From assembly GCA_044450785.1 (NCBI GenBank), contig JBIOJM010000481.1, positions 1-5,813 of the forward strand: 5,813 nt of DNA. The letters run 5' to 3'. Both the position numbers and the translations under genes were made by a program. This DNA comes from JBIOJM01 sp044450785. Lineage in GTDB: Bacteria > Planctomycetota > Planctomycetia > Isosphaerales > Isosphaeraceae. This document shows, in pieces, positions 1 to 5,016 of the stretch. Below the pieces are notes generated by a model. It saw only the letters and a program-made list of their open reading frames with translations. It did no database searches and had not been told where the DNA came from. Numbering within the stretch: position 1 is the stretch's first letter; each line of letters begins with the position of its first letter.

Positions 1-289
1 GGCCCCCCCTCCGCAAGGGGGGGAAAGGAAGAGGGGTGCTCGCCGGGGAAAGCGCGCAACAAAACCACGATGAACGCGGCATTTCCGCGAGCCGAACTTT
101 TCATCACCACTCCCCAGCCCTCTCCCCGAGCAGAGGGACTAGTGGTGACGAAAACCCCTCCCTCTAAGCTGCTGGGCCCCCCTTGCGAAGGGGCCAGGAG
201 GCGTGCCGTTGGTCCGGCTCTCGCGTGTGCGCAACCCGAGCGTGCACCGCGCCCGGCCGGGAAGATCGCCACCGCAGGTCGAGAACGGC
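1..289. other. gene-free, hairpin-rich intergenic region
   Basis: I see no convincing coding sequence here; the open frames are short, proline/arginine-rich and without a ribosome binding site. The stretch holds several inverted repeats: a 7-bp C/G stem at 3-9/17-23, CGCGG/CCGCG at 75-79/85-89, a large nested hairpin at 98-154, and another C/G-rich hairpin around 175-195. It lies downstream of the minus-strand citrate synthase, so these structures could shape the 3' end of that transcript. None has a T-run that would make it a clear intrinsic terminator. Confidence 0.6.
98..154. repeat. nested inverted repeat (14-bp outer arms, 6-bp inner hairpin)
   Basis: The outer arms TTTTCATCACCACT (98-111) and AGTGGTGACGAAAA (141-154) are complementary at 13 of 14 positions. 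Between them CCCTCT (118-123) and AGAGGG (132-137) form an inner stem around an 8-nt loop. The layout resembles REP/MITE-like intergenic palindromes rich in CCCTCTCCCC. Similar C/G hairpins at 1-23 and 175-195 lie on either side and read as rough reverse complements of one another, so the whole 1-195 stretch may be one element. Mobility is inference; no transposase or target duplication is visible. Confidence 0.55.
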
Positions 290-1438
290 TCAGCGCTGGC
301 CGACGGGCCTGACCGGACGATGGGGCGGCCCGATGTAACGCGCGCGGGGCCGCATCAGCCGATTATGGTCGAGCTGCTCGATGACGTGGGCGGCCCAGCC
401 GGCGGACCGTGCCATGGCGAAGATCGGCGTATAGAGATCGATGTCCAGCCCCATGTAGTGATACAAGCGGGCACTGGGCCAATCGACATTTGGGGGCAGC
501 AGCTTCTGCGCGGTCACGGCCTGCTCGATCGGCTCGGCGATTCGTTCCCAGCGATCGTCACCCACCTCCCGGGCCAGATCGATGCAGTAACGCTTGAGGA
601 TTGTGGCCCGGGGATCGCCGGTCTTGTAGACGCGGTGGCCAAAGCCCATGATCCGCTCCTTGCGAGCCAGGGCCTCGTGGATCCATCGCTCGGCATTCTC
701 GGGAGTGCCGACGTGCTCGAGGACTTTCCAAGCCTCCTCGTTGGCGCCGCCGTGCAGCGGGCCCTTGAGAGTGCCGATCGCCGCGACGATCCCCGAGTAG
801 AAGTCGGAGAGGGTCGAGACGGTCACCCGGGCCGAGAAGGTCGAGGCGTTCAGCTCGTGCTCGGTATACAGGACGAGCGAGACGTCGAACGCCTCGCGCA
901 TCGTCGGGGACGGGACCTTGCCGTTGACCATGTTCAAGAAGTTGGCGGAGTGATCCAGATCGTCGCGGGGCGGGATCACCGGCAGCCCCTTGGTGATCCG
1001 CTCGCGAAAAGCCACCGCCGTCGGCATCTGGGCCACCAGCCGCTCGGCCTTGCGTACGTTCGCGGCATGGTCGGCCGGCGGCGCGTTGACCTCCGGATCG
1101 AAATGCGCCAGCACGCTCACCGAGCTGCGGAGGACGTCCATGGGATGGATCTGGGGCGGGACCTGGCGATACAGCACCGAGAGCGGCTCGGGGATCGAGC
1201 GCGACCGGCGGAGCCGGGCGTCGAACTCACGAAGCTGGCTGCGGCCGGGTAAATCCCCGTGCAACAGCAGGAACGCCGTCTCCTCGTATGAGACGTGACC
1301 CGCCAGATCCTCGATCCGGTAGCCCCGGTATTCCAGACCACCGGCCCCGTCCGTGCCCTCGATGTTGGCGATTGCCGACTCACTTGCAATCACACCTTCC
1401 AGGCCGGGATGATATTCTTCAGACGACACACCGCTCAT
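290..1438 (-). CDS. gltA: citrate synthase (type I, short dimeric form)
   Basis: This 382-residue cytoplasmic enzyme should condense acetyl-CoA with oxaloacetate to citrate, the entry step of the TCA cycle. The N-terminal LEYRGYRIEDLA (35-46) is typical of the short, non-allosteric type. The active-site set is complete: H194 in TEHELNAST (oxaloacetate binding), H229 in GPLHGGAN, H268 in GFGHRVYKTGDPR with R277, and D319 in PPNVD. These correspond to the catalytic His/His/Asp triad of the family. Length is normal and both ends look intact. The ATG at 1436-1438 has a GGAG about 8 nt upstream, and the next upstream ATG is out of frame. It is divergent from the SDR gene, 141 bp away, with no same-strand partner in view. 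2-methylcitrate synthase belongs to the same family and cannot be excluded from sequence alone, since no prp genes are nearby to decide. The gene symbol is by function, not proven orthology. Confidence 0.95.
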   Translation of the reverse strand: MSGVSSEEYHPGLEGVIASESAIANIEGTDGAGGLEYRGYRIEDLAGHVSYEETAFLLLHGDLPGRSQLREFDARLRRSRSIPEPLSVLYRQVPPQIHPMDVLRSSVSVLAHFDPEVNAPPADHAANVRKAERLVAQMPTAVAFRERITKGLPVIPPRDDLDHSANFLNMVNGKVPSPTMREAFDVSLVLYTEHELNASTFSARVTVSTLSDFYSGIVAAIGTLKGPLHGGANEEAWKVLEHVGTPENAERWIHEALARKERIMGFGHRVYKTGDPRATILKRYCIDLAREVGDDRWERIAEPIEQAVTAQKLLPPNVDWPSARLYHYMGLDIDLYTPIFAMARSAGWAAHVIEQLDHNRLMRPRARYIGPPHRPVRPVGQR

Positions 1439-1563
1439 ATCGGGACTCCGTACAATGAAGACCAGTTCATTCTGTTTTTAGTCTAGACGAATCGACCGGC
1501 GTGTTCCATGACCCTTCGCCGATTCCGATGGCGGGGGCGAAACGGGCCGTGCGAGGACCGCCC

Positions 1564-1570
1564 AAGGAGA
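1564..1570 (+). promoter_or_regulatory. Shine-Dalgarno of the SDR gene
   Basis: AAGGAGA sits 9 nt before the ATG at 1580. It decides the start in favour of 1580 over the in-frame ATG at 1508, whose extra 24 residues are arginine-rich and lie outside the SDR fold. Confidence 0.8.
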
Positions 1571-1579
1571 CTTTCGACG

Positions 1580-2350
1580 ATGGCGATCCACCTCTTCGAT
1601 CTGAGCGGCCGCTCCGCCCTGGTGACCGGCGGCAGTAAGGGACTGGGCCTGGCGATGGCCCGGGCCCTCGCCCAGGCCGGCGCGAACGTCGTCATCGCCG
1701 CCCGGCACGGCGATGAGCTGGAGCGTGCCTTGGTCTCGATCATCGAGGGGACGAGCGCCCGCGGCGCATGGCTGGCCGCGGACATGGCCCGGCGCGACGA
1801 GGTCGAAAGCCTGGCGGTGCGCGCGGGCGAGTCGATCGGCGGCCCGATCGACATCCTGGTGAACAACGCCGGCATCAATCGCATCTCGCCGATCGAACAC
1901 GTGGAGGATTCCGACTGGGACCAGGTGGTCGCCGTGAACCTGGCCGCCCCAATGATTCTCTCCCGAGCCCTGGCCGGCCCGATGAAGCAGCGCGGCTGGG
2001 GCCGGATCATCCACATCAGCTCAGTCTTCGGCCTGGTCAGCCGCGCGGGCCGCAACGCCTACAGCGCCACCAAGGCCGGTTTGATCGGCCTGACTCGATC
2101 GATGTCGCTGGAGCTCGCCCCGTTCGGAGTCACCGTCAACGCAATTCTCCCCGGCCCATTCGAAACACCCCTGACGGCCGCGCTCCATTCCGACCCCGTA
2201 CAGAAACGTTGGTTTACCGACCGCGTCCCCATGGGGCGGTGGGGGCGGCCCGAAGAACTCGCCGGCCCCCTGCTCCTGCTGGCTTCCGATGCCGGAAGCT
2301 ACATCACCGGCACCACCCTGGCGGTCGACGGCGGGTGGTTGGCCCAGTGA
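1580..2350 (+). CDS. SDR family oxidoreductase (FabG / gluconate 5-dehydrogenase-like)
   Basis: This is a 256-residue classical short-chain dehydrogenase/reductase, expected to be a soluble NAD(P)-dependent enzyme that interconverts a hydroxyl and a carbonyl group. The Rossmann cofactor motif TGGSKGLG is at 16-23 and NNAG at 95-98. The catalytic tetrad is complete: N120, S148, Y161 and K165 (YSATK). PGP at 191-193 and the C-terminal VDGGW (249-253) are also as usual. R42 after the second beta strand (AARHGDEL) favours NADPH, by family rule. Length is normal for the family. The pattern is close to both 3-oxoacyl-ACP reductases and sugar-acid dehydrogenases such as gluconate 5-dehydrogenase. 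No fatty-acid or sugar genes are adjacent, so the substrate stays open. It is a single gene, divergent from citrate synthase and convergent with the GbsR-like regulator. Confidence 0.92.
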   Translation: MAIHLFDLSGRSALVTGGSKGLGLAMARALAQAGANVVIAARHGDELERALVSIIEGTSARGAWLAADMARRDEVESLAVRAGESIGGPIDILVNNAGINRISPIEHVEDSDWDQVVAVNLAAPMILSRALAGPMKQRGWGRIIHISSVFGLVSRAGRNAYSATKAGLIGLTRSMSLELAPFGVTVNAILPGPFETPLTAALHSDPVQKRWFTDRVPMGRWGRPEELAGPLLLLASDAGSYITGTTLAVDGGWLAQ

Positions 2351-2364
2351 CGCCCGCCACAATC

Positions 2365-2455
2365 CAGTGTTCAGTGTTCAGTGTTCAGTGTTCAGTGTTC
2401 AGTGTTCAGCGGTCGGTGTTCAGTGTTCAGTGTTTAGTGTTCAGTCGTCAGTGGT
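2365..2455 (+). repeat. 13-unit heptamer tandem repeat, consensus CAGTGTT
   Basis: Thirteen 7-nt units run without a break in register. The first six (2365-2406) are perfect CAGTGTT. Then follow CAGCGGT, CGGTGTT, two perfect copies, TAGTGTT, CAGTCGT and CAGTGGT. The tract begins 14 nt after the SDR stop codon. Period-7 short tandem repeats are known from other bacterial genomes, notably the heptanucleotide STRR repeats of cyanobacteria; any kinship is inference. Decay increases toward the centre of the gap, which faces the inverted block at 2480-2510. Confidence 0.95.
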
Positions 2456-2479
2456 CCGCGAAGATAGTTCCCCGTCTTG

Positions 2480-2510
2480 ACTGAACACTGAACACTGAAC
2501 ACTGAACACT
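2480..2510 (-). repeat. inverted block of the same heptamer (about 4.4 units)
   Basis: Four ACTGAAC units plus ACT form the exact reverse complement of the CAGTGTT tract. The block matches the perfect part of that tract over 31 nt. It also pairs in register with 2422-2452 at 28 of 31 positions across a 27-nt loop. It ends inside the stop codon (2509-2511) of the minus-strand regulator gene. A transcript from either convergent gene would meet the tract as TTCAGTG repeats first. A role as a bidirectional transcription end is inference; there is no T-run. Confidence 0.9.
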
Positions 2511-3150
2511 ATTCATTCATCCTTTCCTCTGGCACCATCTGGCTGATTTCGGCCAGGTCGCCCGCTGGCATGGAAAGGAGCCGGACTGCCAATGAATCGA
2601 TCAACCTGAAAAACCGGCGCAACGGCTCGATCCGGCCCCTCAACTCGTGCAGGGCAGGGTCTTCCTCGGCCAGACGAGACGCACGATCGAGGACGCTGAG
2701 GCTGGGATCGAGCTCGCGGCGTTTTCGTTCCGCCAAGATCTTCCGGAACAGGACCCAGACGTCCGTCTCGGCGCGGAACAGCTCCCGGCGTTCTCCCGAC
2801 CGGTGAACTTTGTGGACGACTCCCCATGCGATGAGCTCCCGCAAATTCATGCTGACGTTCCCGCGCGAGACTGCCAGCCAGTTGCGCAGATCGTCGGCCG
2901 TCCAATCCGTTCCCGTGATGTACAGCAGGGCAAACAACTCGCCCATCGTCGAGTTGATTCCCCAGGTTCGAGCCATCAGGCCCCAGTGTGCGACGAATTC
3001 TCTGATCAGATGTTCCGAATGCTGCGATGGCTCAGGCATTGCATGGCCGGGCGTGCCCAGCCGATCCTCCATAAGATCATCCAACCGCGATCCACCACCC
3101 TGAACTACGGAGATTGGAATTCCAGATTCAGACTCCGTACACCAATTCAC
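2509..3150 (-). CDS. GbsR/MarR family transcriptional regulator
   Basis: This is a 213-residue protein from the GTG at 3148-3150, which has AGGGGG 8 nt upstream. The conserved part starts near residue 44: HLIREFVAHWGLMARTWGINSTMGELFALLYI, then a winged helix-turn-helix with TADDLRNWLAVSRGNVSMNL (84-103) and the wing HRSGERRELFRA (116-127). It continues with FRKILAERKRRELDPSL, a string typical of the GbsR-like branch of MarR regulators. Members bind DNA as dimers, and B. subtilis GbsR represses choline-to-glycine-betaine genes. No such genes are here, so the target is unknown. Residues 1-37 are not family-like, and the ATG at 3037-3039 (MPEPSQHSEH) would give 176 residues, closer to family length but without a good ribosome site. 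It is divergent from the ribbon-helix-helix gene, 177 bp away. Its stop codon overlaps the heptamer repeat. Confidence 0.85.
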   Translation of the reverse strand: MNWCTESESGIPISVVQGGGSRLDDLMEDRLGTPGHAMPEPSQHSEHLIREFVAHWGLMARTWGINSTMGELFALLYITGTDWTADDLRNWLAVSRGNVSMNLRELIAWGVVHKVHRSGERRELFRAETDVWVLFRKILAERKRRELDPSLSVLDRASRLAEEDPALHELRGRIEPLRRFFRLIDSLAVRLLSMPAGDLAEISQMVPEERMNE

Positions 3151-3327
3151 ACCATGAACCCCCTATCAAACCGTAGCATTTCAGAGAAAATAATGAAAGT
3201 TCACGCGGGATATCGGGTACACTATCGATGCATGCCCTGATCCGCCATCCAACGACGGAGCGGGGCTCGGTACCCGACGGCTTGCGTCGTGGCTCGGGTC
3301 CATTCCTGAAATGAGGAGATGTTTTCC

Positions 3328-3492
3328 ATGCCTGAAACCGTGGTTCATTTTCAGATTCGCATGCCGCCCTTGCTGCATGAGCAATTGGCGAGTTGGGCCA
3401 AGGAAGACAAGGCATCGCTCAACGCCTTGATCGTTGGAATCCTTGAGAAAGCCATCGACGAGCACCTGAAGAAGCCCGGGCACAAGGATTGA
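3328..3492 (+). CDS. small ribbon-helix-helix (Arc-like) DNA-binding protein
   Basis: This 54-residue frame follows a good Shine-Dalgarno (GAGGAG at 3313-3318, 9 nt before the ATG). Residues 4-12 (TVVHFQIRM) look like the DNA-contacting beta strand, 13-28 (PPLLHEQLASWAKEDK) helix A, and 30-49 (SLNALIVGILEKAIDEHLKK) helix B, the layout of the Arc/MetJ fold. Such proteins dimerise and bind short palindromes, often their own promoter. Many are antitoxins, but no toxin frame follows: the stop codon runs straight into a palindrome and then a tRNA. It may be an orphan regulator or lone antitoxin. The call rests on fold pattern, not on a named family member. Confidence 0.75.
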   Translation: MPETVVHFQIRMPPLLHEQLASWAKEDKASLNALIVGILEKAIDEHLKKPGHKD

Positions 3493-3513
3493 GCCGGCTT
3501 CCGGAAGCCGGCT
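3492..3513 (+). terminator. perfect palindrome at the stop codon, terminator-like
   Basis: AGCCGGCTTCC is followed at once by its exact reverse complement, giving a 22-bp perfect palindrome that starts at the last base of the TGA stop. As RNA it would fold into a roughly 9-bp GC-rich stem with a CCGG loop. Only TT follows, so it is not a canonical Rho-independent terminator. It could stabilise the mRNA 3' end, or act as an operator for the RHH protein. Confidence 0.45.
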
Positions 3514-3530
3514 TGGGCCCTGGAGGAAGG

Positions 3531-3567
3531 CGGGCCTGCCGCAAGCCTCGTCCTGGGTCCAGGCCCG
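3531..3567. repeat. 8-bp inverted repeat with 21-nt loop
   Basis: CGGGCCTG (3531-3538) pairs exactly with CAGGCCCG (3560-3567). It lies between the RHH gene and the tRNA promoter and has no T-run. Function unknown. Confidence 0.4.
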
Positions 3568-3623
3568 GGGGCTCCGACGTCTCGAACCGGCTTGGTGTCG
3601 ATGGCCCAACGGGTCGAGTGCCC

Positions 3624-3652
3624 TTGAGAGGGACCGACTGCGCCGGTATGCT
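3624..3652 (+). promoter_or_regulatory. sigma70-type promoter of tRNA-Asn
   Basis: TTGAGA (3624-3629, 5 of 6 to the -35 consensus) and TATGCT (3647-3652, 4 of 6 to the -10) are separated by exactly 17 nt. Transcription would start near 3659, only a few bases before the mature tRNA 5' end at 3665. Spacing and position make this the most convincing promoter in the window. Confidence 0.6.
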
Positions 3653-3664
3653 CGAAGGGCTTCT

Positions 3665-3737
3665 TCCCCGATAGCTCAATCGGTAGAGCGAGCGGCTGTT
3701 AACCGCTAGGTTCAAGGTTCGAGTCCTTGTCGGGGAG
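3665..3737 (+). tRNA. tRNA-Asn (anticodon GTT)
   Basis: A full cloverleaf can be drawn. The acceptor stem is TCCCCGA (3665-3671) with TCGGGGA (3730-3736) and discriminator G3737. The D stem is GCTC/GAGC (3674-3677/3686-3689). The anticodon stem is AGCGG/CCGCT (3691-3695/3703-3707) around loop CTGTTAA with GTT at 3698-3700. The T stem is CAAGG/CCTTG with loop TTCGAGT (3718-3724). All stems are fully paired. CCA is not encoded (CTG follows). It decodes AAC/AAU. Confidence 0.97.
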
Positions 3738-3749
3738 CTGTTCACTAAA

Positions 3750-3777
3750 GGACGAAGGCGGAAGGATGAAGGATGAG
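3750..3777 (+). repeat. four-unit heptamer tract, consensus GGATGAA
   Basis: GGACGAA, GGCGGAA, GGATGAA and GGATGAG follow one another in register, 12 nt after the tRNA. On the other strand the unit reads TTCATCC. This is a second period-7 family, distinct in sequence from the CAGTGTT tract but sharing TTCA at one end of the unit. Confidence 0.7.
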
Positions 3778-3790
3778 TCGGAGCAAGGAT

Positions 3791-3813
3791 GAGGTTCGAG
3801 TCCCTGTCCGGGA
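3791..3813 (+). pseudogene. tRNA 3'-end remnant
   Basis: These 23 nt match the T arm and 3' acceptor strand of tRNA-Asn (3714-3736) at 20 of 23 positions, including an unbroken GGTTCGAGTCC core, 77 nt downstream. No matching 5' half precedes it; the heptamer tract occupies that place. It could be the remains of a tandem second tRNA or an old attachment-site duplication left by an integrating element. Confidence 0.6.
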
Positions 3814-4032
3814 ATTCGACGTCTTCAAGTAGCCCGTCTGGGCCGTGCGCGGAAGTTCGACCTGGCCGGTTCCGGCCGAACACGAGAACGCGGCGATACT
3901 GAACGCACGTCTCGAAAACATCGCGTGCACCTGGCTAATTTGGGCCAGGTGCGCGGATCAGAGAACTCTGGGAGGCTGTCTGGAACGACCGGTCCGGGAG
4001 ATCGCAGCATCAATCGGCTGGGGCGGCGCGTC
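3814..4032. other. gene-free region with strong hairpins
   Basis: No frame here looks like a protein: the long plus-strand frame from 3845 has no ribosome site and reads through hairpins and a terminator. Visible structures are GGCCGG-TT-CCGGCC (3864-3877), a 12-bp hairpin (3924-3955), CAGAG-AA-CTCTG (3959-3970) and the palindrome GACCGGTC around 3989. I recognise no known RNA family. Confidence 0.5.
3924..3955. repeat. 12-bp hairpin with AT-rich loop
   Basis: CGTGCACCTGGC (3924-3935) pairs with GCCAGGTGCGCG (3944-3955), eleven Watson-Crick pairs and one G-T, around the 8-nt loop TAATTTGG. No T-run follows on either strand. It may be part of a structured RNA or a protein-binding site. Confidence 0.55.
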
Positions 4033-4060
4033 AAAAAGGCCCGGAGTCTTTCGGACCCGG
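4033..4060 (-). terminator. Rho-independent terminator of the zinc-knuckle gene
   Basis: Read on the minus strand, CCGGGTC pairs with GAC-T-CCGG around CGAAA (one bulged T), then GCC and TTTTT (plus-strand A-run 4033-4037). The stem begins 7 nt after the stop codon of the zinc-knuckle gene (4068-4070), where an intrinsic terminator is expected. Confidence 0.7.
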
Positions 4061-4067
4061 AGGCACC

Positions 4068-4301
4068 TCAGAGCGACTCCGTGGGAGCCTTCGTTGCAGT
4101 GTCCGTTCCGAGAACTCGCACAACGACTGCGGAACCAGCCTTGGATGCCGCCTCCCGCTTGCTCCTTGATTCCAGAGCAACGGCTCGCCTGTTCGCACAT
4201 TGAGGATGAATGCCCGCAATCGAATAAGCGGCTTGATGGCAGACCGGGCAGCGTTTCCGCTCAGGATCAATGATGGGGGTGTGGCGATACGCGGGAAACA
4301 T
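4068..4301 (-). CDS. small zinc-knuckle protein, function unknown
   Basis: This is a 77-residue protein from the ATG at 4299-4301. Residues 18-35 carry a C-P-V-C ... H-P-Q-C pattern (C18, C21, H32, C35) with AYSIAGIHPQC between, a compact zinc-ribbon or knuckle layout. I associate CPVC..AYS..GIHPQC proteins with planctomycete genomes from memory, without a named family. The tail (36-77) is basic, Ser/Ala/Thr-rich and probably disordered. An in-frame GTG at 4344-4346 would add 15 residues; neither start has a good ribosome site. Support for a real gene comes from the metal ligands and from the T5 terminator just after the stop. It lies downstream of the RRM gene on the same strand, with a hairpin between. 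It could bind nucleic acid or protein; the role is unknown. Confidence 0.62.
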   Translation of the reverse strand: MFPAYRHTPIIDPERKRCPVCHQAAYSIAGIHPQCANRRAVALESRSKREAASKAGSAVVVRVLGTDTATKAPTESL

Positions 4302-4380
4302 CGTTGCTGCTCGTGCGGTGCGAGAAAAAAGGACGGGGCTTTTCACGTTGGGTGCTTGCGGCCAAGGGCAGGTCGATCAA

Positions 4381-4401
4381 GGAACCCCGTTGCGGGGCTC
4401 C
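4381..4401 (-). terminator. terminator-like hairpin after the RRM gene
   Basis: On the minus strand GGAGCCCCG and CGGGGTTCC pair over 9 bp (one G-T) around CAA, starting 25 nt after the RRM gene's stop codon. Only TTG follows, so the T-run is weak. It probably separates the RRM gene from the zinc-knuckle gene downstream. Confidence 0.45.
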
Positions 4402-4426
4402 TCGGCCCTGCGGAAGGATCGAACGA

Positions 4427-4720
4427 TCAATTCTGACGAGCCGCACCACCGGCGAAGCCAACGGTACGGGCTACCCGAGGCTTGGCTTCGCTCACCATGA
4501 GCCGCCGCCCCTCGTGTTCGTGGTCGTTGAGTCCCTGGATCGCAGCCTCAGCTTGGGCGTCGGTGTCCATCTCGACAAAACCGAACCCCTTGTTGCGCCC
4601 CATTTCACGGTCCTGGATGACCTGGGCGCTCTGCACGGTGCCGAACGGTGCGAACCACTCGTGCAGATCCGATGAGGATACCGAGTAAGTCAGGTTGCCG
4701 ACATACAATTTCTTTCCCAC
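4427..4720 (-). CDS. single-RRM RNA-binding protein
   Basis: This 97-residue protein consists almost wholly of one RNA recognition motif (about 3-81). RNP2 is LYVGNL (5-10) and RNP1 is KGFGFVEM (44-51), with the aromatic residues Y6, F46 and F48 that stack on RNA bases. A short Ala/Gly/Arg-ending tail (82-97) follows, shorter than the glycine-rich tails of many bacterial relatives. The start is the GTG at 4718-4720: AAGGAG lies 6 nt upstream and the RRM begins at once (MGKKLYVGNL). The in-frame ATG at 4801 would add 27 residues of non-family sequence. Bacterial single-RRM proteins, best studied in cyanobacteria where several are cold-induced, are thought to bind mRNA. A long upstream untranslated stretch would fit such control, by inference. 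Its own 3' coding end contains a 10-bp inverted repeat. Confidence 0.93.
   Translation of the reverse strand: MGKKLYVGNLTYSVSSSDLHEWFAPFGTVQSAQVIQDREMGRNKGFGFVEMDTDAQAEAAIQGLNDHEHEGRRLMVSEAKPRVARTVGFAGGAARQN
4452..4491 (-). repeat. nested hairpin in the RRM coding sequence
   Basis: GCGAAGCCAA (4452-4461) and TTGGCTTCGC (4482-4491) are perfect reverse complements, and the 20-nt loop contains CGGG-CTA-CCCG (4467-4477). It lies in the codons for the last part of the RRM and the tail, 25-65 nt before the stop. Confidence 0.55.
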
Positions 4721-4726
4721 GATATG

Positions 4727-4732
4727 CTCCTT
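4727..4732 (-). promoter_or_regulatory. Shine-Dalgarno deciding the GTG start of the RRM gene
   Basis: AAGGAG on the minus strand, 6 nt before GTG 4718-4720. This is the strongest ribosome site among the minus-strand genes and rules out the upstream in-frame ATG. Confidence 0.85.
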
Positions 4733-4877
4733 GTGGCAAAGGTTTTCGACCCGTTGAATGCTTTCTGGGTCGATGAGAAAGGGGCACAAAAAGGAGCCCA
4801 CGAGGTGGGAGAGGCGAGAGGGGGAAGCAGAAAGCGATTCGATGAAAACGCAAGGTGCCCACTCAGTCGTCAGACCG

Positions 4878-4918
4878 ACCTATTGGAGTATAACTTATCT
4901 GAATACAAAAAGATAGGT
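4878..4918 (-). promoter_or_regulatory. AT-rich candidate promoter/leader region of the RRM gene
   Basis: This is the only AT-rich island upstream of the RRM gene. The minus strand carries TATACT (4887-4892), 5 of 6 to a -10 box, but no good -35 at 16-18 nt. ACCTAT (4878-4883) and ATAGGT (4913-4918) form an inverted repeat enclosing it. If transcription starts here the 5' untranslated region would be about 160 nt. The rest of 4733-5016 shows nothing else beyond a CCCGC-GAA-GCGGG hairpin (4971-4983), which lies downstream of the 5017 stop codon and has no T-run. Confidence 0.3.
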
Positions 4919-5016
4919 GATGGAACGTGAGCATAGCCTGCACGCGCCAACGCTGACGCACGCGGTATCTCCCGCGAAGCGGGTTCGTTCAATCGCCGCA
5001 TCGTCGAGGCGGGAGT

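Noticed and set aside
203..1252. 349-residue open frame on the plus strand
   Set aside because: It lies antisense within citrate synthase, has no family motifs or ribosome site, and is open only because of high GC content.
1451..1456. TACAAT as a -10 box for the SDR gene, and the palindrome GTCTAGAC (1481-1488) as an operator
   Set aside because: No -35 element stands at 16-18 nt, and an 8-bp palindrome alone is weak evidence.
1478..2055. Two overlapping minus-strand frames of 178 and 190 residues
   Set aside because: Both are antisense shadows of the SDR gene, which has a complete catalytic tetrad and a Shine-Dalgarno on the plus strand.
2289..2484. Plus-strand frames rich in FSVQCSV repeats
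   Set aside because: They are translations of the CAGTGTT heptamers, not a protein.
3328..3664. Toxin-antitoxin operon downstream of the RHH protein
   Set aside because: After the RHH stop there is a palindrome, an inverted repeat and the tRNA promoter; no frame there looks like a toxin.
3419..3883. 154-residue minus-strand frame containing NSRSLYRLSYRG
   Set aside because: That string is the translation of the tRNA on the wrong strand, a common annotation artefact; the frame also crosses the promoter and palindromes.
3845..4273. 142-residue plus-strand frame
   Set aside because: No ribosome site or recognisable motif; it runs through hairpins and is antisense to the zinc-knuckle gene and its terminator.
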